Below, one piece after another: positions 1-6,912 of a stretch of DNA of 9,777 nt (its first letter is position 1; every line of letters begins with the position of its first letter). This DNA is from Desulfobulbus sp. (GTDB taxonomy: Bacteria > Desulfobacterota > Desulfobulbia > Desulfobulbales > Desulfobulbaceae): the NCBI GenBank assembly GCA_028684915.1, contig JAQUEZ010000224.1, forward strand, positions 1 to 9,777, in the 5' to 3' direction. Both the position numbers and the translations under genes were made by a program. The notes beneath the pieces are model-generated. The model worked only from the letters and a program-made list of their open reading frames with translations. It was not told where the DNA came from and ran no database searches.

Positions 1-130
1 CGGCGAGAACGCGGTCTCAGGCAGATTTTGGGATGTCAAACGAGATTCCAGGAGCATTCTTCACCCAGAAATAACCGTTTAAGGCTAGAGACTGGAAAAC
101 TTCGGCAATGATTCTGCGACAGGCTCTTCG
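1..130. other. Unassigned flank left of the transposase remnant
   Basis: This GC-moderate stretch does not belong to the transposase reading frame, because a TAG at 86-88 closes that frame upstream. On the + strand, frame 3 is open from the window edge to a TAA at 72-74 and ends in the residues IPGAFFTQK, so it could be the last two dozen codons of a gene entering from the left. It could equally be noncoding DNA or the end of another mobile element. The homology break with the transposase appears to fall at about 130, just before the Val-Asp-Val-Lys-His-Lys stretch. I recognise nothing definite here. Confidence 0.3.
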
Positions 131-541
131 GTGGATGTGAAGCACAAGCTGATTCGAAGCTATGCCGTGACAGATGCGGCCCTGCATGACAGCAATGTGT
201 TCGAGCAACTCCTTGCCGACAACACGAGCAAGGACGTCTGGGCGGGTTCGGCCTATCGATCGGCGGAACGGCTGGAGCGTCTCGCCAAGGATGGTTTTCG
301 TGAACACATCCAACGCAAGGGGAGCCGTAACCGTCCCTTGACGCCCAGAGAACAGGAAGGCAACAAGACCAGGTCCAGGATCCGTTCGCGGATCGAGCAC
401 ATTTTCGGTGTGCAGGCTCAGAGAGCGGGTAATTTGCTGTTGCGCACGATCGGAATAGGTCGAGCCCAGGCAAAAATCGGCTTGCGCAACTTGGCGTACA
501 ACATTGACCGGATGGGCATGCTTCTGGCGACAAGCAGGTAA
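131..541 (+). pseudogene. IS5-family transposase, C-terminal remnant
   Basis: This is the C-terminal part, about 136 residues, of a DDE transposase of the IS4/IS5 superfamily; complete IS5-group enzymes are usually about 300 residues or longer. The fragment opens with VDVKHKLIRSYAVTDAALHD, a conserved internal segment of these proteins. It ends with the catalytic-Glu region (RSRIEHIFG, about residues 85-93) and the usual basic LRNLAYNIDRM tail. The N-terminal half, including the first catalytic Asp, is absent, and an in-frame stop at 86-88 rules out an extension. The segment that normally reads WADSAYRS here reads WAGSAYRS: the second catalytic Asp has become Gly, which needs only one GAT-to-GGT change. 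The GTG at 131 is only the first possible start codon, not evidence of translation. I infer a dead element; family assignment is from motif recognition. Confidence 0.85.
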
Positions 542-690
542 AATGCGCCCAGAAAGCGGCAAAATAGCAAAAGAACGCCATCGAGCGCAGAGCGAGGCGT
601 CGGCAGGGTGCAAAATCGATCGAATCAAGTGCCAGAAAAGCATGGTCTTTGTGAAAAAAATGGCCGGTGAAGGCTGCCGGTGATTACTGA
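131..690 (+). mobile_element. IS5-family insertion sequence remnant, right part
   Basis: This covers the truncated transposase plus about 150 bases of GC-richer DNA after its stop, of the kind that forms the right end of IS5-group elements. The 542-690 stretch has no gene. It contains an 8-base direct repeat GCCGGTGA at 663-670 and 676-683. The left inverted repeat is lost, so the right inverted repeat cannot be paired and the outer boundary is approximate. It is placed where composition drops abruptly to AT-rich, around 690-710. No target-site duplication can be defined. Confidence 0.5.
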
Positions 691-737
691 ACTAAATTTC
701 AAGATTCCCTTAAAAGAAAAAGCCCGTTGTTTTATTA

Positions 738-754
738 TTTCGTTTGTAACGAAA
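738..754. repeat. Perfect inverted repeat TTTCGTT-TGT-AACGAAA
   Basis: A 7-base perfect inverted repeat with a 3-base centre lies about 120 bases upstream of the membrane-protein gene. It could be a regulator operator, since it is short, symmetric and in a leader, or a small RNA hairpin. It is not followed by a clear T-run on the + strand, so it is a poor intrinsic terminator for + strand transcription. The function is not known. Confidence 0.4.
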
Positions 755-780
755 AATATCTAGAATTATTGCAAAATTAT

Positions 781-807
781 TGATCGAAGTTCTCTTTGAG
801 AGGATCA
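781..807 (+). repeat. Bulged hairpin TGATC...CTCT-TTG-AGAG-GATCA
   Basis: An outer stem TGATC/GATCA (781-785 with 803-807) encloses an inner stem CTCT/AGAG (792-795 with 799-802) with a TTG loop. The GAAGTT at 786-791 is left as a one-sided bulge. It would form in the 5' leader of the transcript if transcription starts upstream of 781. The function is unknown, and some pairing of this size is expected by chance. Confidence 0.3.
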
Positions 808-872
808 GGAACTATTTTTAACGAAATCATATAGATTAGAAATATTAACTTTTTCCTTAATTTATAATTGTT

Positions 873-2171
873 ATGACGATTGTAGTCTATACACTGTTGT
901 TCATTTTAGCAGTATTTTCTATATTGTTTCCATGGATTGGAGTTATAAGTGGATATTTTTCAATTTTATTTGGACCGCATGTTATTTGGTGGTGGGCATT
1001 TGAAGGTAGTCGTCATTTTTTAATTATATCATCATTTACATTTATGGGTGTTTGTTTATCTTTTTTATCGAAGAAAATCGAATTTAAGAGGCTTTTTAAT
1101 AGATTGAATTTATATTTATTCATTTGGTTGTTTTTTATTATCATATCATATCTTTTTGGTGATTATGTTAATAGCGGACCTGGAGAGAGATATTTCCAAC
1201 CAGACTACATTTTAGACATAGCTGTAAAATCTTTTTTATTTTATTTTATTTCTGTATTAGCAATTGATAGTGATAAAAAAGCAAAATATTTAGTTTATTT
1301 AATTATAGCAGTAAGTATGTATTATATAATTTGGATTAATCAAATGTATTTAAGCGGTCATTATGGCCGCCTTGGAGGACCACGTGGATTGAATATATCT
1401 CAATATGGCGATCAAAATAATTTTGCGATGTTTTTTGTAATCAGTCTTCCATTTCTTTATTATTGTAAAAATTTTATAAAAAATAAGGCTCTTAATTATT
1501 TCATCTGGTTATTTATTCCTCTCGGTTGGCACGCTGTATTTTTGACAGGATCGCGTGGTGGATTGCTCGGTCTTGCGATTTCATTAGCACCGATGATCAT
1601 CAGGTCTGGTAAGAGAAGATATGGTGTGTTTATTGTGTTAGCCCTTTCTGTCGTTTTTGTTTGGCAAGGAGGTGACTTTATGAAGGATCGGGCCCAGACT
1701 ATTACATTTTCATCGGAAAGGACCGATGAGTCGATTAAGGGGAGATTGAATTCATGGGAAGCAGCCACAAAAATGATGTTAAAGCATCCTTTAACTGGTG
1801 TTGGGGTGGCATCTTTTGGGATGGCTTACCCTGATTTTTCAGATACTGACCCTCGTGAAGCCCACAATACCTATTTCCAAATTGGTGCAGAAAGTGGTGT
1901 TTTTGCCGTTTTCTGTTATGTATTATTTTTAATAGGCACGGTTAAGAGGATGTGGCGTATTGGAAATGGGCAAATGGATCGTGGAGAGAAACATGCCGAT
2001 TTTTCAGTTAATATATGTGATCCAGTATTGTCTGCATGGATTGGTTTTGCATCGTGTGCACTTTTTTTATCGTTGCAACTTTTTGAGCAGTTTTTTTATC
2101 TGGCAGTGTTGAGCAATTACATTATATTTCAAAATAAAACGATTGATGAAGATGTTATCTGTAAAGAATAA
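873..2171 (+). CDS. O-antigen ligase/polymerase (Wzy/WaaL-type) membrane protein
   Basis: This inner-membrane protein of 432 residues has about 11-12 hydrophobic segments, for example near residues 4-20, 47-64, 78-95, 118-131, 139-155, 183-198, 251-265, 342-356 and 387-420. A long hydrophilic loop at about 266-337 carries the Wzy_C family signature: TGSRGG at 225-230, GRLNSWEAA at 290-298, HPLTGVG at 305-311 and HNTYFQIGAESG at 331-342. Members either polymerise lipid-linked repeat units (Wzy) or transfer finished glycan to lipid A core or protein (ligase). The sequence alone does not separate these roles. The segment GRLGGP...YGDQNNFAMFF (165-187) resembles, from memory, the ligases found beside exosortase-A systems. 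ATG 873 is the first in-frame start preceding the first membrane span; no clear ribosome site is seen. It leads a block of three + strand glycosyltransferase genes. The gene is strikingly AT-rich compared with the flanks, consistent with transfer. Confidence 0.85.
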   Translation: MTIVVYTLLFILAVFSILFPWIGVISGYFSILFGPHVIWWWAFEGSRHFLIISSFTFMGVCLSFLSKKIEFKRLFNRLNLYLFIWLFFIIISYLFGDYVNSGPGERYFQPDYILDIAVKSFLFYFISVLAIDSDKKAKYLVYLIIAVSMYYIIWINQMYLSGHYGRLGGPRGLNISQYGDQNNFAMFFVISLPFLYYCKNFIKNKALNYFIWLFIPLGWHAVFLTGSRGGLLGLAISLAPMIIRSGKRRYGVFIVLALSVVFVWQGGDFMKDRAQTITFSSERTDESIKGRLNSWEAATKMMLKHPLTGVGVASFGMAYPDFSDTDPREAHNTYFQIGAESGVFAVFCYVLFLIGTVKRMWRIGNGQMDRGEKHADFSVNICDPVLSAWIGFASCALFLSLQLFEQFFYLAVLSNYIIFQNKTIDEDVICKE

Positions 2172-2208
2172 AATTTATTAGATAACGGTTTTTATTAAAA
2201 CAAAAAAT

Positions 2209-2432
2209 AAAAAAAATAAATTTTGAAAAAAAATATATTTGTATCTATTGTAATAGCAACATTCAACAGGGATGATGTTTTAAAAAAAACATTGGATAAA
2301 TTTTTGTTAATAGAATGTTATGATATAATATATGAATTAATAATTGTAGATAATAACAGCTCCGATAATACAAAATTTGTTATCGAAAAATATTTAAATA
2401 AACTTCCAATAGTTTACATTTTAGAAAAAAAA
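2209..2432 (+). repeat. Cluster of four A8 homopolymer tracts
   Basis: Runs of exactly eight A occur at 2209-2216, 2226-2233, 2282-2289 and 2425-2432. The first lies just upstream of the GT2 start and the other three are inside its first 70 codons. Such tracts can slip during replication or transcription and switch a glycosyltransferase frame on or off. They may also simply reflect the very high A content here and the many Lys codons. Confidence 0.6.
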
Positions 2433-3146
2433 CAAGGTAAAAATAATGCACTAAATTCAGCATTAAAAATTATTAAAGGTAAAGTTGTTGTTTTTACTGA
2501 TGATGATGTTACTCCTGAAGTTAATTGGCTGAAAGTTATTGTAGATTCCTGTGATAGATGGCCCGCAATACGAGTTTTCGGCGGTAGAGTGGAACCTGTT
2601 TTTCCTAGGGATGTTAATAAATTTATTTCATCGGCTGATTTTTCTTCCTATGTTTTTGGTCGTTATCAGCCATATCCTGATGAGCAAATAAGTGAAGGGA
2701 CAACACCATGCGGAGCAAATTGTTGGTTTAGAAGATCCGTTTTTGACGACGGATTTTTATATGATCCTGACATTGGGCCATGTGGCATTGCTAGAATTTC
2801 AGGAAGTGAAATGGAATTGTTTGATCGTCTAATGAAAAATGGTGAAAAAATTGTATATATACCATCATCAATCATTTTTCATAGAATCCAGGATTATCAA
2901 CTTACTATTAAGTATCTTTTGAAGAGGTCATATGCTTCTGGTCGTGGGTGGGTGCGGATAAAAAGACCTGATGAAAATGCGGTGTTTCTTTTCGGGGCGC
3001 CAAGATACATGTATAGGATTATTTTTCAAAAATTTATTTTGTTAATTTGGTATTTTTTAAATGGTAAGAATTTTTATGAGCCGATGATGAAGATCGCTGG
3101 TTATTGGGGTAGTGTTAAAGAATATATTCGAATCAATAAAGGTTAG
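2223..3146 (+). CDS. GT2 family glycosyltransferase (GT-A fold)
   Basis: This is a 307-residue cytoplasmic transferase expected to move a sugar from a nucleotide donor to the growing lipid-linked glycan. Visible GT-A features are the start VSIVIATFNR (7-16), the nucleotide-binding VDNNSSDNT (42-50), and the metal-binding DXD region FTDDDV (91-96). Further on are the acceptor-side GANCWFRRSVF (164-174) and the GSEMELFDRLMKNG segment (194-207), whose Glu is in the position of the usual catalytic base. A hydrophobic stretch at 266-279 may touch the membrane. The start is TTG at 2223: an in-frame TAA at 2217-2219 excludes any upstream start and the conserved first strand begins at residue 7. There is no strong Shine-Dalgarno, only an A-rich lead. 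It follows the membrane-protein gene after 51 bases and precedes a GT4 gene by 53. Sugar and linkage cannot be deduced. The first 200 bases are extremely A-rich. Confidence 0.88.
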   Translation: MKKNIFVSIVIATFNRDDVLKKTLDKFLLIECYDIIYELIIVDNNSSDNTKFVIEKYLNKLPIVYILEKKQGKNNALNSALKIIKGKVVVFTDDDVTPEVNWLKVIVDSCDRWPAIRVFGGRVEPVFPRDVNKFISSADFSSYVFGRYQPYPDEQISEGTTPCGANCWFRRSVFDDGFLYDPDIGPCGIARISGSEMELFDRLMKNGEKIVYIPSSIIFHRIQDYQLTIKYLLKRSYASGRGWVRIKRPDENAVFLFGAPRYMYRIIFQKFILLIWYFLNGKNFYEPMMKIAGYWGSVKEYIRINKG

Positions 3147-3199
3147 TTGGTGTAAGGGTAAGTGTTTACAATGCTGTTAATATTGTTCAGGGAGTTTTT

Positions 3200-4321
3200 A
3201 TGCGAATTGGGATAGATGCTAGAACTTTAACTTTTCCCGAACGTAGAGGCATTGCAAATTATATAATAGAAATATTGAGATATTGGCCGTCAAGTGATGA
3301 TGAATTTTTTCTGTTTTATGAAAATGGAAAAATGCCTATCTCGGTAGAAACATCGGCTACAATCATACCAGTTTGTGTTCCGGAGCCCCCAGGAACTAGG
3401 TTCAAAGTTTGGAACTGGTTGGCTATGCCTAGAGCTTTAAAAAAGTATGATGTGGATCTAATTTGGTGTCCGGCGAATATCCCAATACCTTTCATTGATT
3501 GCATGCAATTTTTAACTATACATGATACTCTTTTACAGGAGTCCTTTAGAAAGCATAGTATTATTGATAGTTTTTTTTATAGAATTATTGTACCTTATTG
3601 GATTCGTAAATATAATTATTATATAATTACGGTCAGTTTTTTTTCAAAAGAAAGAATTTGCCGTATTTTCAAAATAGATCCTAGTATAGTTCATGTCGTT
3701 TATAATGGTGTGTCATCTGTAATTAAAACTTGTGCGGACAAATTGGATGCCCAACAAAAACTTTCCGATCGCGGTATCGTCTCCGGTAAATATGTTTATG
3801 CGCTAGGGGCAGAAAGTTCTTGGAAAAATACAGAACGATTGTTGCGATCTTTTGCACTTGTGCATCAACAACATGCAGATTTAATGCTTGTCGTTTCTGG
3901 GATTCAGGATAGTGCCTTGGAAAGATACAAACAATTGGTATCAAGTTTAAGGCTTAATTCGACAATAAAACTAATCAAGTTTGTAGATGATTCCACAAGA
4001 AACACTTTATATCAAGGAGCTGAAATGTTCATTTACCCTTCTTTATTTGAGGGGTTTGGGTTCCCGCCATTGGAAGCCATGGCACTTGGTTGTCCTGTTA
4101 TTTCTTCAGATAAAGCTAGTATTCCTGAAGTTGTTGGTGATGGGGCTTGTTTGATAGATTGTACTTCTGAAAAGAATATATCTGATGCAATCATTGGGCT
4201 TGTCGATGATGAAATCAGAAAAAAACAATTGATTGAAAACGGTTATAAAAATATATCCAATTTTAGTTGGAAAAAAAGTGCAGAATTGCACCGAATCTTA
4301 TTTGAAAAAGGTAGTTTATGA
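3200..4321 (+). CDS. GT4 family glycosyltransferase (mannosyltransferase-like)
   Basis: This 373-residue retaining transferase has the two Rossmann-like domains of the GT-B fold. The N-terminal domain opens with MRIGIDARTL and GIANYI (17-22), the pattern seen in the GT4 subgroup that includes WbdA- and MtfB-like mannosyltransferases, and has HDT at 108-110. The C-terminal donor domain has VVYNGV (166-171), ALGAESSWKNTERLL (201-215) and the EX7E motif in LFEGFGFPPLEAM (Glu284 and Glu292). ATG 3200 has a good ribosome site, AGGGAG at 3189-3194, five bases upstream. Its TGA overlaps the next gene's ATG by four bases, so the two are probably translationally coupled and used in one pathway. Mannose as the donor is only a guess from the subgroup resemblance; acting in repeat-unit assembly follows from context. 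Confidence 0.9.
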   Translation: MRIGIDARTLTFPERRGIANYIIEILRYWPSSDDEFFLFYENGKMPISVETSATIIPVCVPEPPGTRFKVWNWLAMPRALKKYDVDLIWCPANIPIPFIDCMQFLTIHDTLLQESFRKHSIIDSFFYRIIVPYWIRKYNYYIITVSFFSKERICRIFKIDPSIVHVVYNGVSSVIKTCADKLDAQQKLSDRGIVSGKYVYALGAESSWKNTERLLRSFALVHQQHADLMLVVSGIQDSALERYKQLVSSLRLNSTIKLIKFVDDSTRNTLYQGAEMFIYPSLFEGFGFPPLEAMALGCPVISSDKASIPEVVGDGACLIDCTSEKNISDAIIGLVDDEIRKKQLIENGYKNISNFSWKKSAELHRILFEKGSL

Positions 4322-5505
4322 ATAGAGTTTTGATATTAGAAGAAGGGCCTGGGTTTGGTGGGGCACTCATGAGTATAAAATGTTTATTAGATAATTCATG
4401 TCATAACGATTACCTTTTTCACTTAATAACTAACTATCCTCAGGATTACATATTGATAAATGATAATGTGAGAGATGTGCTCGTGCTGCCAAGGTCAAGA
4501 CTATACGGCAAAGATAAACTTCTTGAAAGAGCTTTGCGGTTTGTTTTGGGAAGAAAGTCAGGGCCAGCAGCCTACTTGATCGATCGTTGCACTTATTGTA
4601 ATATTTACGTCAACAGGATAGTCCGTTACATTAAAGAGAACAAAATTAATCTGGTTCATTTGAATAATTGGCCACTTTTAAACGATGGCGGTCTTTTTGC
4701 CGCAAAAAAGGCTAATATACCTATCGTTATGCATGTCCGCGGTATGGAATATAGCGGTAAACTAGTTTCATGGATTGCACAAAAGGCAGATCACATAATC
4801 GCTATTTCCGAATTTATCAAACAACAAGTTCTGGATCTTGGTGTTCCTGAGCACAAGATATCTGTTATTCCGAATGCTGTCGATGCTGACAGGTTTGTTA
4901 AAAATGCAAATGGTGACCAATTTAAAAAAACAGCCAATTTGCCCACTGGCGAACCGATTGTAGGTATGGCTGGATGTCTAGTTGACTGGAAAGGGCATAA
5001 ATTTTTTATTGAAGCATGTGCTGAGGTGTTTAAAAGTACTTCTGCCCATGGTGTGATTATAGGTGATACTCCAAATGGTTCTCTGTCCTTTGCAAACGAG
5101 CTACGTGATTTTGCTAATAAACTCGGTGTGCTTGATAGAATACATTTTGTTGGTCACATAAGAGACATCTCCAGTGCCATGGATGCCTGCGATATCTTGG
5201 TTCATGCTTCAATTCTACCTGAGCCTTTTGGGCGCGTTATAATAGAAGGCATGGCTCTGGGTAAACCTGTTGTGGCTACTTCACCAGGAGGACCTGGTGA
5301 AATCATTGATGATAAAATTGATGGATTGCTTGTTCCTCCATCTAATTCATTCGCATTGGCACAAGCAATTAATTCATTGCTTAAAAGCAGTGATCTTCGG
5401 CGTGATCTTGGTGAAAAAGCTAGAGTAAAAATTAAGGATAAATATAATGTTCATTTATATGCAGATCGGGTGAATAATGTTTATAAAAAAATTTTAGGTT
5501 TTTAG
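4318..5505 (+). CDS. GT4 family glycosyltransferase
   Basis: This 395-residue GT-B fold transferase is the last gene of the + strand block. The N-terminal glycine-rich acceptor segment is EEGPGFGGALMSI (8-20), followed by NLVHLNNW (111-118) and MHVRGMEYSG (138-147). The donor domain has VIPNAVDADRF (183-193), GCLVDWKGH (219-227) and the EX7E region PEPFGRVIIEG (Glu302 and Glu310), followed by ATSPGGPGEII (320-330). The start ATG lies inside the stop of the preceding gene (ATGA), with AAAGG at 4307-4311 as ribosome site six bases upstream, so coupling is likely. The downstream neighbour runs in the opposite direction after a 55-base AT-rich spacer. Donor and acceptor sugars are unknown. Length and motifs are complete, with no sign of damage. 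Confidence 0.9.
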   Translation: MNRVLILEEGPGFGGALMSIKCLLDNSCHNDYLFHLITNYPQDYILINDNVRDVLVLPRSRLYGKDKLLERALRFVLGRKSGPAAYLIDRCTYCNIYVNRIVRYIKENKINLVHLNNWPLLNDGGLFAAKKANIPIVMHVRGMEYSGKLVSWIAQKADHIIAISEFIKQQVLDLGVPEHKISVIPNAVDADRFVKNANGDQFKKTANLPTGEPIVGMAGCLVDWKGHKFFIEACAEVFKSTSAHGVIIGDTPNGSLSFANELRDFANKLGVLDRIHFVGHIRDISSAMDACDILVHASILPEPFGRVIIEGMALGKPVVATSPGGPGEIIDDKIDGLLVPPSNSFALAQAINSLLKSSDLRRDLGEKARVKIKDKYNVHLYADRVNNVYKKILGF

Positions 5506-5508
5506 TTG

Positions 5509-5564
5509 GTAAAAAATAAAATATTTTTCAATATAAAATAAAATAGTTTTATCTGATTTTTTAC
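5509..5564. terminator. Possible bidirectional terminator between convergent genes
   Basis: The spacer between the convergent + and - strand blocks is almost pure A/T. A perfect 9-base inverted repeat, GTAAAAAAT at 5509-5517 with ATTTTTTAC at 5556-5564, encloses a small hairpin ATAAAA-TAG-TTTTAT at 5538-5552. The right arm reaches the last codons of the - strand gene. A/T-only stems are weak, and there is no GC-rich stem followed by a T-run, so this is a candidate by position more than by structure. Confidence 0.3.
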
Positions 5565-6898
5565 TTGATATTTAATATAATTGGTATTGTATAATTTTTA
5601 TCGGCAGTTGTATTTATACTGAATACATGAATAATAGGATTAGGTTCGTACTGGTTGGCCAAATAATCTGAACCCACCTGAGAAACAAATAATCGCTGTG
5701 TTGTAGGGTCGTATGCAACACCGCCTAATACTTTTTTTCCAGTCTCAAACGGTAGTGTAAATGTCCAGTACGTGTATGGAACTATTTCCCAATATTTTTT
5801 TGTCCCATTTTTTACATTCAAAAAGTCGTTGGCATTATAGGCCCAAACTTGATAGACATATGGATACGCATGAGTACCTTTGTCTTTATCTGCCGGATCG
5901 TAGCAATAAATAGTGCCTCCAAAGGGCATTCGATGCAACGATGGGTCAGAAGTTCCCTGTCCATAACACCCCATTCCTTGCCCGTCCTCTCCTAGCCCAT
6001 GCCCTCCAAAGACTAATATACTATCGGAACCCGATGGAAATGCAATTCCTGCAAGGATTGTCGCCATGTTATATTGGAGAGTTCCGGCACCATACGTCCC
6101 TAATGTTGGATGGGTGGCAGTGTATCCTGTATAAACTGTCGCTGGTGCGGGTTCAATTACACCTATATCTTCAGGATTGAATCCCCATATACTTGGCCCC
6201 ATTGAAGACCTGCCAATAATAGGTATGGCACCATTACCTGTCAGGGCTGGATATCCCAGTTTTGCCTGCCAATCCGATGGAACATGGCACATATACCCGC
6301 CAACCCATCCACCATTCGCTGCGACTGATGAAATTGGATTCACTCCTACTTTCTTAAACCCGCTAAAATTTGACCCAGTTGATGACCATTTCAACGATGA
6401 TGTGAAGTGAGAAACGTACCCACTGGTGTCTCCTGCGTAATACGCATAGACGTTACCTATGAGTTTATTGTTGTAAACGAGGAAAGCCCCCACCCTGCCG
6501 CCGTTCGCCGTAGAGCTTCCATCTGCCTCTAGATTGTTCCACATACTGTTTGCTACATTCCCGGGTGCCTGTACAACGGCGGCAGTGTTAAGATTCGATA
6601 TGCTGTTTGAATTAACTGGCGTTGGGATAGATATTTCTATTGCAAGTTTTTCAACATTACTCCCGGCCAAGATTAGCGAGTTGTTGGCTGAGTTGTAAGT
6701 TATACCTCTTCCCGCTGAAGGCCCCATTGATAGAATCTTTGAATCACCTCCTAGATTACCTCTCGGCACCCGAAAGGCACCCTTGTATGTCAGGTGCTGT
6801 TGCTGGATCAAAACATTTGCCTGCACAAACGCTGGGTTGAAACCCGATAAAGATGCAACAAGGAAAAATAATATGTTAATTTTATATGAAACTTTCAT
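5561..6898 (-). CDS. Uncharacterised secreted protein, possible beta-propeller
   Basis: I do not recognise a named family. The chosen start at 6898 gives 445 residues. It begins with a textbook signal peptide (MKVSY, a hydrophobic core, and a likely cut after AFVQA at about residue 27) and has AAGGGG as ribosome site six bases upstream. A start 30 bases earlier (6928) would overlap the upstream gene and add ten residues before the signal peptide. The mature protein is rich in Gly, Ser, Asn and aromatics, with three Cys. It contains repeated strand-like blocks of the type G-x-x-Y-(N/D)-x4-5-L-(I/F)-(L/V): GITYNSANNSLILAG near 65-79 and GVAYDPTTQRLFVSQ near 393-407. These suggest blades of a beta-propeller. 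GGWVGGYMCHVPSDW (about 196-210) and FGGHGLGEDGQG (about 297-308) look like functional loops. There is no sortase, PEP-CTERM or lipobox signal. It is 14 bases downstream of a GT4 gene, so an operon and a role in binding or modifying the polysaccharide are inferred, not shown. Confidence 0.75.
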   Translation of the reverse strand: MKVSYKINILFFLVASLSGFNPAFVQANVLIQQQHLTYKGAFRVPRGNLGGDSKILSMGPSAGRGITYNSANNSLILAGSNVEKLAIEISIPTPVNSNSISNLNTAAVVQAPGNVANSMWNNLEADGSSTANGGRVGAFLVYNNKLIGNVYAYYAGDTSGYVSHFTSSLKWSSTGSNFSGFKKVGVNPISSVAANGGWVGGYMCHVPSDWQAKLGYPALTGNGAIPIIGRSSMGPSIWGFNPEDIGVIEPAPATVYTGYTATHPTLGTYGAGTLQYNMATILAGIAFPSGSDSILVFGGHGLGEDGQGMGCYGQGTSDPSLHRMPFGGTIYCYDPADKDKGTHAYPYVYQVWAYNANDFLNVKNGTKKYWEIVPYTYWTFTLPFETGKKVLGGVAYDPTTQRLFVSQVGSDYLANQYEPNPIIHVFSINTTADKNYTIPIILNIK

Positions 6899-6912
6899 TC
6901 GTAGCCCCTTTT

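Larger units (their letters stand above)
691..872 (+). promoter_or_regulatory. AT-rich leader of the polysaccharide gene block
   Basis: This gene-free stretch lies between the IS remnant and the first polysaccharide gene and presumably holds the promoter of the + strand block. It contains two hairpins, annotated separately. I could not choose a convincing -35/-10 pair because the region is so AT-rich that many weak candidates exist, such as CATATA near 828. The RfaH-recruiting ops/JUMPstart element (core GGCGGTAGCGT) common upstream of enterobacterial O-antigen operons is not visible. No good Shine-Dalgarno sequence precedes the ATG at 873. Confidence 0.4.

Noticed and set aside
17..643. Long open frames on the - strand (17-643 and 36-581) opposite the transposase remnant
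   Set aside because: They lie antisense to clear transposase coding sequence, show no recognisable domain, and one has an implausible Cys, Ser and Pro composition. They are explained by codon bias of the + strand gene.
3151..3170. TGTAA...TTACA inverted repeat before the first GT4 gene
   Set aside because: Five-base arms in AT-rich DNA are expected by chance, and the ribosome site downstream explains the spacer adequately.
5941..6840. Three short + strand open frames within the secreted-protein gene
   Set aside because: They are antisense to a complete 445-residue frame with signal peptide and ribosome site, and lack their own start signals.
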